Source: an uncultured Clostridia bacterium
GTDB lineage: Bacteria; Bacillota; Clostridia; UBA1381
Assembly: GCA_934481375.1 (NCBI GenBank)
Contig: CAKSPN010000013.1
Location: forward strand, 1 to 19,932
Direction of reading: 5' to 3'
Length of the DNA: 19,932 nucleotides
Of the stretch, positions 7,606 to 14,458 are shown in pieces. The notes under the pieces were generated by a model. That model had not been told where the DNA came from. It saw nothing but the letters and a program-made list of their open reading frames with translations, and ran no database searches. The stretch's first letter is position 1; every line of letters begins with the position of its first letter. The translations under genes were made by a program, and so were the position numbers.

Positions 7606-8207
7606 ACACGGTAAAGTTTACGGCTTAGGTCAGGCAGGTTTTCCCGATTGTCTGCTGAATTGTCGCCAAAACAGCGGTTTCCCATTAAAGACAACCATTC
7701 ATAAAATGAATTGCCGGATTGCCACTTAGTCCGTACTGCAATCCCGTATCCGTCCGAAATATTCGACAGCCTAGAGGTTTTCCCAAACAGCCTGTGTTTT
7801 GCTTATCCTTTTTTGCAGAAGAAGTTTCAAGATGCGATACCTGTGCGTAACCCGTACGCTGTCTTGCACGGCTGCTCATCTATCCGCCAAATCCACTCAA
7901 GGCTGGCTACGCTGCACACAGCATTCGTCCGCGCCAATGCGCGGAGTACTAACCGCAATGCAGGTTTTCCCCTGTGCCGTAAACGTTTATGCAAAAAGCA
8001 ATGACGTCCACAGTCGCAGGCCTCCACGGAAGCGGGGTCAAGGAATCTATGCCGTTAGAAGTTGCCCCGCAGCCTTAACTCCCAGCATCCGCCCCGAACT
8101 GGGCGTTCAAAGCTCAGACACCAGAAACTTCATCGATGTGCCATTTTGCGGATTTTTAGGCCCGCTTTCCGCAAAACAGTACTGACTAGGATACTGCACC
8201 ACTATTA
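7569..8207 (-). ncRNA. ole: OLE RNA (ornate, large, extremophilic noncoding RNA)
   Basis: About 640 nt without a credible gene lie between a consensus promoter and an intrinsic terminator on the minus strand. The sequence is GC-richer than the neighbouring spacers and full of stems: 8144-8152 with 8168-8176 (9 bp), 8090-8094 with 8101-8105, 7929-7934 with 7939-7944, and GGATTGC/GCAATCC around 7714-7745. On the minus strand GGGAAAACC occurs three times (7637-7645, 7776-7784, 7963-7971) and GGGAAACC once (7676-7683). OLE RNA is about 610 nt and is known to lie directly upstream of oapA near dxs, exactly as here. In Halalkalibacterium (Bacillus) halodurans it forms a membrane-bound complex with Oap proteins and affects alcohol, cold and Mg2+ stress. 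Identification rests on size, structure and context, not on an alignment. Ends are inferred from promoter and terminator. Confidence 0.88.
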
Positions 8208-8213
8208 CAGTGT

Positions 8214-8242
8214 ATTATAACACTTACCGAAAAAAAAGTCAA
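8214..8242 (-). promoter_or_regulatory. Consensus sigma-A promoter of OLE RNA and its operon
   Basis: Minus strand: -35 TTGACT (8237-8242), exactly 17 bp, -10 TATAAT (8214-8219); start expected near 8207. It is one of the two strongest promoters in the window, consistent with an abundant structural RNA. Confidence 0.9.
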
Positions 8243-8249
8243 ATTTATA

Positions 8250-8278
8250 TTGCAAATAATCTGTGAACGTATTATAAT
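8250..8278 (+). promoter_or_regulatory. Sigma-A promoter of proBA
   Basis: -35 TTGCAA (8250-8255), 17-bp spacer, -10 TATAAT (8273-8278); start near 8285. Its -35 box is only 7 bp from the -35 box of the divergent OLE promoter. Confidence 0.82.
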
Positions 8279-8314
8279 AGATAAAAAGCGATTATGAATA
8301 GGGGAATTTATGAA

Positions 8315-9121
8315 ATGGACGAGATATTGAAAGAAGTTGCCATGGCGCATAGGATAGTCGTTAAGGTGGGAACATCGACGCTTACATATGCAACGGGCAA
8401 GATGAATTTGAAAAGGATTGAAAGACTTGCAATGGTGCTTTCGGATTTGCATAATCAGGGCAAGGAGATAATACTTGTGTCATCGGGAGCGATAGGCATT
8501 GCAGTCGGAAAACTCGGCTTAAAAGAGAAACCGTCCGATACGAGAATACGTCAGGCGCTTGCGGCAGTGGGGCAGTGCGAGCTGATGTATTTGTATGATA
8601 AAATGTTCGGCGAATATAAAAATACGGTTGCGCAGATACTTCTTACACGTGATGATATTTCCATTCCGCGCCGTAAGAGAAATATACAAAACACTTTTTC
8701 ACAGCTTATGGAAATGGGGATTATTCCGATTGTAAACGAGAACGATACGGTAGCGATCGAGGAGGTCGAAATAGGCGATAACGATACGTTGTCGGCAGTG
8801 GTTGCGGATTTGGTCGATGCAGACCTTTTGGTACTGTTTTCTGATATTGACGGATTGTATGACAAGGATCCGCACACAAACAGGGACGCAAAGCTGATAA
8901 ATGCGGTATATAATGTTGACGAGGTGCGCCATCTTGCGGGCGGTGCGGGAACAAAGCTCGGCACGGGCGGAATGGTGACAAAGCTTGACGCCGCCGAAAG
9001 AGCGACCGGCGCAGGAATAAATATGGTTATAACAAACGGTAATAATATAGACGCTTTGTATGACATTTTAAACGGTGAACCTTCGGGAACTTTGTTTGTG
9101 TCAAAAAATTTTGAAAGATAG
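8315..9121 (+). CDS. proB: Glutamate 5-kinase
   Basis: A 268-aa amino-acid kinase that phosphorylates glutamate to glutamyl-5-phosphate, the first step of proline synthesis. Seen: VVKVGTST (15-22) for ATP, SSGAIG (56-61), NENDTV (141-146), DNDTLSA (155-161), FSDIDGLYDKDP and GTGGM (216-220). The C-terminal PUA domain of the E. coli enzyme (367 aa) is absent, as in many Clostridia. The ATG at 8315 is chosen because AGGGGAA lies 8 nt upstream; an in-frame ATG at 8294 has no ribosome site and would leave a leader of about 10 nt. Directly followed by proA. Confidence 0.95.
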   Translation: MDEILKEVAMAHRIVVKVGTSTLTYATGKMNLKRIERLAMVLSDLHNQGKEIILVSSGAIGIAVGKLGLKEKPSDTRIRQALAAVGQCELMYLYDKMFGEYKNTVAQILLTRDDISIPRRKRNIQNTFSQLMEMGIIPIVNENDTVAIEEVEIGDNDTLSAVVADLVDADLLVLFSDIDGLYDKDPHTNRDAKLINAVYNVDEVRHLAGGAGTKLGTGGMVTKLDAAERATGAGINMVITNGNNIDALYDILNGEPSGTLFVSKNFER

Positions 9122-9133
9122 AGGGTGATTGCA

Positions 9134-10384
9134 TTGACGGCGGAAATTATGGAAAAATGCACGCTCGCAAAGGACGCATCTCTTAAAATGTCCTCTGTCG
9201 GCACGTCCGTAAAGGACGAAGCGCTCGACAGAATTGCGGCGGCGCTTGTTGAAAAAGCCGATGAGATAATAGCGGCTAATAAAGAAGATATAGAAAATGC
9301 GGTAAAAAACGGAATAAGAACGGCAATGATAGACCGTCTTACGCTCACAAAGGAGCGCATAGAGGGTATTGCCGAGGGAGTGCGCCAGATAAAGGCGCTC
9401 AATGACCCGATAGGCGAGGTCACAAAGATGTGGACACGTCCGAACGGACTTACGATAGGACAAAAGCGTGTTCCTATGGGCGTTATTGCGATTATTTACG
9501 AAGCACGCCCGAATGTAACCGTTGATGCGGCGGCACTGTGCCTTAAAACGTCAAATGCGTGTATTTTGAGGGGCGGCAGTGAGGCTATACGCTCAAATGT
9601 CGCAGTTATGAAGATTATGCAGGAGGCGGCATACAGCGCAGGTATTCCCGAGGGAATGTTAAACATAATCGAGGATACGAGCCGTGAAACGGCAACGGAA
9701 CTTATGAAAATGAACGGCTATGTGGATATGCTTATTCCACGTGGCGGAAAAGGTCTTATAAAGAGCGTTGTGGAAAATGCAACCGTGCCGGTTGTTGAAA
9801 CCGCCGCAGGAAACTGCCACGTTTACGTGGACAGCGAGGCGGATACGGAAATGGCGGTAAAGATAGTGCTTAATGCAAAGGTACAGCGCCCGTCTGTGTG
9901 CAACGCCGCCGAAACTTTGCTTGTTGACAGAAAAATAGCCGATACGTTTATTCCGAGAATATGCAGTGAGCTTTCGGCAAAAAATGTGGAATTAAGGGGC
10001 GATGAAACAACAATATCGCTTTACCGTGACGCAAAGAAAGCAACGGACGAGGATTATTATACCGAGTATAACGATTATATTATGGCGGTCAAGGTGGTTG
10101 ACGGTATCGATGAGGCGATAGCACATATCAATAAATACAATACCAAGCACTCCGAAGCTATTGTAACCGACAGTTACGAAAAGGCGCAGAAGTTCTTGAA
10201 TGAGGTTGATGCGGCGGCTGTGTATGTGAATGCGTCCACAAGATTTACGGACGGATTTGAATTCGGGTTCGGTGCGGAAATAGGCATAAGCACGCAGAAA
10301 ATGCATGTCAGAGGACCTATGGGACTTGAATCGCTTACTTCGATGAAGTATGTAATATACGGAAACGGACAAATACGTGAATAA
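9134..10384 (+). CDS. proA: Glutamate-5-semialdehyde dehydrogenase (gamma-glutamyl phosphate reductase)
   Basis: A protein of about 416 aa, normal ProA length. It reduces glutamyl-5-phosphate with NADPH to the semialdehyde, which cyclises on the way to proline, and acts as a complex with ProB. Seen: VPMGVIAIIYEARPNVTVDA, DMLIPRGGKGLI, the catalytic Cys in QRPSVCNAAETLL (about residue 256) and GPMGLESLTSMKYVIYGNGQ at the end. The start is probably TTG at 9134, with GGGTGA 5 nt upstream; GTG at 9125 is possible but overlaps that site. Only 12 bp separate it from proB. Confidence 0.96.
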   Translation: MTAEIMEKCTLAKDASLKMSSVGTSVKDEALDRIAAALVEKADEIIAANKEDIENAVKNGIRTAMIDRLTLTKERIEGIAEGVRQIKALNDPIGEVTKMWTRPNGLTIGQKRVPMGVIAIIYEARPNVTVDAAALCLKTSNACILRGGSEAIRSNVAVMKIMQEAAYSAGIPEGMLNIIEDTSRETATELMKMNGYVDMLIPRGGKGLIKSVVENATVPVVETAAGNCHVYVDSEADTEMAVKIVLNAKVQRPSVCNAAETLLVDRKIADTFIPRICSELSAKNVELRGDETTISLYRDAKKATDEDYYTEYNDYIMAVKVVDGIDEAIAHINKYNTKHSEAIVTDSYEKAQKFLNEVDAAAVYVNASTRFTDGFEFGFGAEIGISTQKMHVRGPMGLESLTSMKYVIYGNGQIRE

Positions 10385-10388
10385 AAAT

Positions 10389-10488
10389 ATGGGACGATGT
10401 TTATATCGTCCCATGTGCGAAACCGCACAGCGCAGGGCAGTGTTTGTTCTTGCCGAAAAAAAATATGGGACGATGCTCACATCGTCCC
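10389..10488. repeat. Hairpin cluster after proA, with one hairpin duplicated
   Basis: Right after the proA stop lie three hairpins: 10389-10414 (ATGGGACGAT/ATCGTCCCAT), 10414-10429 (TGTGCG/CGCACA) and 10467-10488 (GGGACGATG/CATCGTCCC). The first and third are copies of each other, sharing AAATATGGGACGATG and ATCGTCCC with different loops. Neither is followed by a T tract, so they are poor terminators by themselves. Confidence 0.8.
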
Positions 10489-10495
10489 TAAACAA

Positions 10496-10519
10496 AACGG
10501 AGCAATGCATTGCTCCGTT
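10496..10519. repeat. 24-bp perfect palindrome (AACGGAGCAATG half-site)
   Basis: AACGGAGCAATG followed by its exact reverse complement, no loop. It stands 9 bp outside repeat B, in the position held by a different hairpin (GCAAAACTC/GAGTTTTGC) in copy C. Confidence 0.85.
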
Positions 10520-10528
10520 TCAGATAGG

Positions 10529-10757
10529 AGACAAACCGTTTAAGGTTTGTCTGCTTTGTTATTGGGAGTTTGAGGTGCTAACCTCAAGTTTAAATCATTT
10601 CTGACGACAGGTGCGTCAGAAATGGCTTAAAATCAAAAGTTTCAGATTTTGACATTTCAAAATCCAATCAACGGAACTTTTGATTTTTACATACAGTAGT
10701 TTTGAAAAAAGTGATATATCACTTTTTTCGCCTGTCGGCAATATTTTGTCGACAGGC
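10529..10757 (+). repeat. Dispersed hairpin-chain element, copy B
   Basis: 229 bp made almost wholly of stem-loops: AGACAAACC/GGTTTGTCT (10529-10552), TTGAGGT/ACCTCAA (10570-10587), CATTTCTGACG/CGTCAGAAATG (10596-10624), a long stem AAAATCAAAAGTT/AACTTTTGATTTT (10629-10641 with 10675-10687) enclosing GATTTTGA/TCAAAATC, the palindrome AAAAAAGTGATA x2 (10705-10728) and GCCTGTCG/CGACAGGC (10730-10757). It matches the reverse complement of 14515-14741 along its whole length, about 93% by eye, with 91 bp identical (10564-10654). It fills the gap between convergent proA and purB. No protein is encoded. Confidence 0.95.
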
Positions 10758-10766
10758 TCTTTTTAT
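10730..10766 (+). terminator. Intrinsic terminator for proBA (last hairpin of copy B)
   Basis: GCCTGTCG pairs with CGACAGGC (loop 12 nt) and is followed on the plus strand by TCTTTTTAT. The T tract runs into the last codons of purB on the other strand. Copy C lacks the T tract, so the terminator function is special to this site. Confidence 0.72.
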
Positions 10767-12196
10767 ACGTTTATTTCAACTTCTATTCCCAAAAGCTCCT
10801 TGTTCTTTTCAAGAACAGGCTCAACATAATCTTTTAAGAAATCTTCGACCTGTTCGGGGGCGCGTCCCACAAAGTTTTTCGGCTCCATTACGGAGTTTAT
10901 CTCGTCTATCGTAAGTCCGAATGTCGGGTCGTTTGCAATAAGCTCGGCAAGATTATTCTTCTTGCCCTCCATTTTAACCGTCTTTCCGGCTTCCATTGAG
11001 TATACACGTATTTTCTCGTGCAAATCCTGTCTGTCACCGCCTTTTTTAACGGCGTCCATAAGGATATTCTCCGTCGCCATAAACGGAATTTCCTCCATAA
11101 ACTGCTTGTATATTACCTTTTCATAAACAACCAGTCCGTCAACAACGTTTATATACAGGCTCAGAATTGCGTCAACCGCAAGGAATGCCTCGGGAACGCT
11201 TATGCGCTTGTTTGCACTGTCGTCAAGCGTTCTCTCGAACCACTGCGTTGAGGCGGTTATCGCCGGGTTTAATGCGTCCACGATAACGTATCTTGCAAGC
11301 GAGCCTATGCGCTCGCTGCGCATCGGATTGCGCTTGTACGCCATTGCCGACGAGCCGATCTGCGATTTTTCAAACGGTTCCTCAATCTGCTTTAAATGCT
11401 GTAAGAGACGAATATCGTTTGAGAACTTGTATGCGCTCTGCGCAATAAGGCTGAGCGTATTCAGCATTTGAGAATCAAGCTTTCGGGGATACGTCTGTCC
11501 GCTTACGGGGAAACTGTCGGAATAACCCATTTTAGCGGCTATCTTTCTGTCCAGCTCCTTGCATTTTTCATGGTCGCCGTCAAACAGCTCCAAAAAGCTT
11601 GCCTGCGTACCGGTCGTACCCTTACAGCCGAGCAATTTTGCTTTTGAAAGCTGAAAATCAACGTCCTCCAAATCCATCAGCAAATCTTCAAGCCATAACG
11701 ACGCACGCTTTCCGACCGTTGTCGGCTGTGCCGGCTGAAAATGCGTAAACGCAAGCGTCGGTAAATCCTTATAATTGCGTGCAAACTTTGAAAGTTCGCC
11801 TATAAGGCATACAAGCTTTTTCTTTACAAGGCGCATTGCCTCGGTCATTATGATTATATCAGTGTTATCGCCGACATAACAGCTTGTTGCGCCGAGGTGT
11901 ATTATCGGCTTTGCGTCGGGACACTGCACGCCGTAGGCGTACACGTGCGACATTACATCGTGGCGTACCTCTTTTTCACGCTCACGTGCAACGTCGTAAT
12001 TTATATCGTATATATGCTCTTTCATCTGAGCAATCTGCTTGTCCGTTATGTCAAGTCCAAGCTCTTTCTCACTCTCGGCAAGCGCAATCCACAGCTTGCG
12101 CCAGGTTGAAAACTTCTTGTCAGGAGAAAAGATATACTGCATCTCTTTCGAGGCATATCTTGAATTAAGCGGACTTTCGTATGTGTTTGAAGCCAA
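10763..12196 (-). CDS. purB: Adenylosuccinate lyase
   Basis: A protein of about 477 aa in the fumarase/aspartase superfamily, of the longer ADSL type. It splits SAICAR and adenylosuccinate, releasing fumarate, in purine synthesis. Seen: HLGATSCYVGDNTD (about 100-113), TFTH-like LAFTHFQPAQPTTVGKR with a catalytic His, and the signature SSAMAYKRNPMRSERI (282-297; Ala where Pro is more usual). The likely start is TTG at 12196 (MASNTYESPLNS), with AAGGAG nine bases upstream; GTG at 12205 touches that site. It follows purC by 21 bp. Confidence 0.95.
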   Translation of the reverse strand: MASNTYESPLNSRYASKEMQYIFSPDKKFSTWRKLWIALAESEKELGLDITDKQIAQMKEHIYDINYDVAREREKEVRHDVMSHVYAYGVQCPDAKPIIHLGATSCYVGDNTDIIIMTEAMRLVKKKLVCLIGELSKFARNYKDLPTLAFTHFQPAQPTTVGKRASLWLEDLLMDLEDVDFQLSKAKLLGCKGTTGTQASFLELFDGDHEKCKELDRKIAAKMGYSDSFPVSGQTYPRKLDSQMLNTLSLIAQSAYKFSNDIRLLQHLKQIEEPFEKSQIGSSAMAYKRNPMRSERIGSLARYVIVDALNPAITASTQWFERTLDDSANKRISVPEAFLAVDAILSLYINVVDGLVVYEKVIYKQFMEEIPFMATENILMDAVKKGGDRQDLHEKIRVYSMEAGKTVKMEGKKNNLAELIANDPTFGLTIDEINSVMEPKNFVGRAPEQVEDFLKDYVEPVLEKNKELLGIEVEINV

Positions 12197-12217
12197 AATT
12201 TCCACTCCTTTCGGACT

Positions 12218-12928
12218 TTATATAAGTCCCATTCTTTTTGCTACTTCTATATAAGCCTCCTCGACATCGCCGAGGTCGCGTCTGAATCTGTCCTTGTCAA
12301 GCTTTGCGTGGGTGGTTGCGTCCCACAGACGGCAGGTGTCGGGCGATATTTCGTCCGCAAGTATAATCTGTCCGTCGGGAGTTTTTCCGAACTCAATCTT
12401 GAAGTCGACAAGCTCAATATTGATTTTTGCAAAATAATCTTTTAAAAAATCGTTCACTTTAAAGGTAAGCTCCGAAATTGTTTCCAAATCCTCTTTTGTT
12501 GCCGCACCGATAGCCGTTATCTGATAATCGTTTATCATAGGATCGTCCAGATCGTCATTTTTAAGGCAGTATTCGAGAGTCGGGTTTAAAAGCGCCTTGC
12601 CCTCCTCAACACCGAAACGCTTTGAAAAGCTTCCTGCCGCAATGTTTCTTATAATAACTTCGAGCGGTACTATCGTAACCTTTTTAACAATCGTTTCACG
12701 ATCCGATATTTCCTCAACAAAGTGCGTGGGAATACCTGCCTCGGACATTTTCTGCATCAAAAAGTTCGACATTCTGTTGTTTATAATACCCTTTCCGGCA
12801 ATCTGACCTTTTTTCTTGCCGTTGAACGCCGTTGCGTCGTCTTTGTAATCCACAATGTAGAGATTTTCGTCATCTGTCTTGTAGACTTTTTTTGCCTTGC
12901 CCTCATAAAGCATTTCTTTCTTTTCCAT
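12218..12928 (-). CDS. purC: Phosphoribosylaminoimidazole-succinocarboxamide synthase
   Basis: A 236-aa SAICAR synthetase, usual length. It joins aspartate to CAIR with ATP; its product SAICAR is the substrate of PurB encoded next. Seen: LYEGKAKKVY (7-16), VPLEVIIRNIAAGSFSKRFG, DEISPDTCRLWD and the C-terminal YIEVAKRMGLI. GGAGGA lies 5-6 nt before the ATG. purC-purB form a small operon. Confidence 0.96.
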   Translation of the reverse strand: MEKKEMLYEGKAKKVYKTDDENLYIVDYKDDATAFNGKKKGQIAGKGIINNRMSNFLMQKMSEAGIPTHFVEEISDRETIVKKVTIVPLEVIIRNIAAGSFSKRFGVEEGKALLNPTLEYCLKNDDLDDPMINDYQITAIGAATKEDLETISELTFKVNDFLKDYFAKINIELVDFKIEFGKTPDGQIILADEISPDTCRLWDATTHAKLDKDRFRRDLGDVEEAYIEVAKRMGLI

Positions 12929-12969
12929 AGTATTCCTCCGTTTCTCCGTTCCGATATACGTACAACGAT

Positions 12970-12998
12970 ATTATATTATAAACCGCAATTAAAATCAA
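12970..12998 (-). promoter_or_regulatory. Sigma-A promoter of purC-purB
   Basis: Minus strand: -35 TTGATT (12993-12998), 17 bp, -10 TATAAT (12970-12975); a second TATAAT overlaps at 12975-12980. The 5' leader is only about 35 nt, too short for a purine riboswitch. Confidence 0.72.
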
Positions 12999-13036
12999 TA
13001 ACCAAAACAAAAAAATATGGAAATGTTCAAAAGTTC

Positions 13037-13065
13037 TTTACCGCCGTAAAAGAATATGGTATAAT
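13037..13065 (+). promoter_or_regulatory. Promoter of the small Cys-rich gene
   Basis: -35 TTTACC (13037-13042), 17-bp spacer, -10 TATAAT (13060-13065). The start near 13072 leaves a leader of only about 12 nt, just the ribosome site. Confidence 0.65.
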
Positions 13066-13083
13066 TGCATAAGGGTGATGGAG

Positions 13084-13302
13084 ATGATTTATTCGGAAAA
13101 CATAAATAAAATATGCGGACTGTGCGTCCATGCGAAGCAGATAAAAGGCTCGGACACGCATATGCAGTGCGGTGTGAGAAACGAATGTGTGCCGCTCTCA
13201 CGCGATGCGTGCGAAAAATTTGAATACGATATTTTCAAACGGCATACACGCCGCAGAAAAAAATCCGCCGCACAATTTACGGCGGAGGATTTTAAGCTGT
13301 AA
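13084..13302 (+). CDS. Small Cys-rich protein (72 aa), uncharacterised
   Basis: The protein begins MIYSENINKICGLCVHAKQI and carries C-x2-C (CGLC), then C-x5-C (CGVRNEC) and one more Cys (RDACEKFEYD), with a basic patch RHTRRRKK before an acidic end. Five Cys in 35 residues suggest metal (zinc or Fe-S) binding, but no family is recognised. The ATG at 13084 is preferred: GGGTGA ends 5 nt before it, whereas the in-frame GTG 13075 and ATG 13078 are too close to it. Its 3' end contains the terminator of the opposite-strand operon, and its stop codon touches that of the XRE gene. Confidence 0.72.
   Translation: MIYSENINKICGLCVHAKQIKGSDTHMQCGVRNECVPLSRDACEKFEYDIFKRHTRRRKKSAAQFTAEDFKL
13257..13286 (-). 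terminator. Intrinsic terminator of rsmA-XRE, inside the Cys-rich gene
   Basis: On the minus strand TCCGCCG pairs with CGGCGGA (loop 9 nt) and is followed by seven T. It lies 17 bp past the XRE stop and entirely within the coding sequence of the plus-strand gene, where it encodes KKSAAQFTAE. Confidence 0.85.
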
Positions 13303-13584
13303 TTATTTCATTGTTATTCTGCCTGTCGGGTGCAGGTTTTCGTCTGCCTCGGCATCGCAGTATTTTTCGTTAAAAGTATTGTCGGTAATTCTTATAAGGT
13401 CGTCTACGGAGGCGTCAAGCGCTATTGCAATCATCATAATCTTTTCCAAAGACGGCTTTGTCTTTCCCGATTCGTAATTTGATATTGTTGCCGCGGAAAC
13501 GCCTATCATTTCCGCAAGTTCCTTTTTGGAAAGCTTTCTGCGCTTTCTCAAAATCATTATTCGCTCTCCCAACGGAATGTACAT
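13303..13584 (-). CDS. XRE-family helix-turn-helix regulator
   Basis: A 93-aa protein. Residues 5-60 form an HTH_3 domain: LGERIMILRKRRKLSKKELA, then the recognition region GVSAATISNYESGKTKPSLE. The C-terminal 30 residues are not recognised. The ATG at 13584 is preferred because GGGAGAGTGA lies about 4-5 nt upstream; a longer reading (13608) would overlap rsmA. It lies 5 bp after the rsmA stop and is probably co-transcribed with it. Targets unknown; it could be a local or a stress regulator. Confidence 0.88.
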   Translation of the reverse strand: MYIPLGERIMILRKRRKLSKKELAEMIGVSAATISNYESGKTKPSLEKIMMIAIALDASVDDLIRITDNTFNEKYCDAEADENLHPTGRITMK

Positions 13585-13589
13585 AAAAT

Positions 13590-14444
13590 TCACTCTCCCT
13601 TTTTGCAAAGCGCATCTGAAAGCTTTGCAAATTCATATATATCAAGTGTTTCGCCGCGGCGCTGCGGCGATATTCCGACATTCTCCATAATAAGCGAAAG
13701 CTCGCTTTTGGGAATGGGGAATGCAGACGAAAGGCAGTTTAAAAGCGTTTTTCGCCTTTGCGAAAAAGCCGCCTTTACCGTTTTAAAAAATACTTTTTCG
13801 TCCTTTACCGAAACTCTCGGCTCATCAAGCATATGAAGCCTTAAAACGGCGCTGTCCACCTTGGGCGGCGGAACAAACAAGCCTGCCGGCGCTTTTGCGA
13901 CTACCTTCGGCTCGCAAAAATAGCGGCACAGGAGCGTTATTGCGCCGTAATCCTTTGTTCCCGGCTCTGCGCTCATGCGGTCGGCAACTTCTTTCTGCAC
14001 CATTACGACTATGTCGGCTATATTAAGCTTTGACTCCAAAAGATGCGTAATTATCGGCGTTGTTATATAGTACGGCAGATTTGCTGCCACGCCTATCCGC
14101 TTGCCGTCAAATTCGTCCGCTATGAGCTTTTCTATGTCGGTTTTCAATATATCTTGGTTTACAACCTTGACATTATCGTAATCCGAAAGTGTATATTCAA
14201 GCACGTCGTTAAGGCGTTCGTCTATTTCAACGGCGACCACCTTGGGCGAATTTTCCGCAAGAGTTTTCGTAAGCACGCCAAATCCGGGACCTATCTCCAG
14301 AACCCCGTTTGAAAGGTCTGCGCTTTCGGCGGTTTTATCCAGTATCTCCTGCGAGGTGAGAAAGTTCTGCCCCAATCCTTTTTTAAAGGTGAAACCGAAT
14401 TTGTTTTGTATTTCTCTGATTGTTTTCGGAGAAGTTAAATCCAT
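13590..14444 (-). CDS. rsmA: 16S rRNA (adenine(1518)-N6/adenine(1519)-N6)-dimethyltransferase
   Basis: A 284-aa KsgA/RsmA enzyme that dimethylates two adenines in helix 45 of 16S rRNA late in 30S assembly. Seen: KKGLGQNFLT (21-30), SAM loop LEIGPGFGVLT (49-59), VEIDERL, and the catalytic NLPYYI (122-127). VPPPKVDSAVLRL and FSQRRKTLLNCLSS near the C terminus are also typical. The ATG at 14444 has GAGGT 7 nt upstream; a TTG at 14450 is too close. Kasugamycin sensitivity depends on this enzyme. Confidence 0.96.
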   Translation of the reverse strand: MDLTSPKTIREIQNKFGFTFKKGLGQNFLTSQEILDKTAESADLSNGVLEIGPGFGVLTKTLAENSPKVVAVEIDERLNDVLEYTLSDYDNVKVVNQDILKTDIEKLIADEFDGKRIGVAANLPYYITTPIITHLLESKLNIADIVVMVQKEVADRMSAEPGTKDYGAITLLCRYFCEPKVVAKAPAGLFVPPPKVDSAVLRLHMLDEPRVSVKDEKVFFKTVKAAFSQRRKTLLNCLSSAFPIPKSELSLIMENVGISPQRRGETLDIYEFAKLSDALCKKGE

Positions 14445-14458
14445 ATACAATACCTCAC

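Noticed and set aside
7685..8185. Several short reading frames on both strands in the region before proB
   Set aside because: They overlap each other, lack ribosome sites and show no protein-like pattern; the stretch is explained by the structured RNA.
7569..8207. RNase P RNA, tmRNA or 6S RNA as alternatives for the large RNA
   Set aside because: I could not find the conserved RNase P core, a tmRNA tag frame with a 3' CCA acceptor, or a 6S-like single long bulged hairpin; length and the oapA-dxs context favour OLE. ROOL and GOLLD RNAs are linked to phage regions, which this is not.
8551..9423. A 290-aa minus-strand reading frame opposite proB-proA
   Set aside because: It is the antisense of two well-supported enzymes, is Ser-rich in the way reverse frames often are, and has no ribosome site.
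10377..10604. A 75-aa plus-strand frame across the hairpin cluster
   Set aside because: It begins inside the end of proA, has no ribosome site and is made of palindromes.
10529..10757. Copies B and C as an insertion sequence
   Set aside because: They are far too short for a transposase and encode nothing; they could only be non-autonomous elements.
12929..12969. Purine riboswitch before purC
   Set aside because: The leader is only about 35-40 nt and shows no aptamer-like stems.
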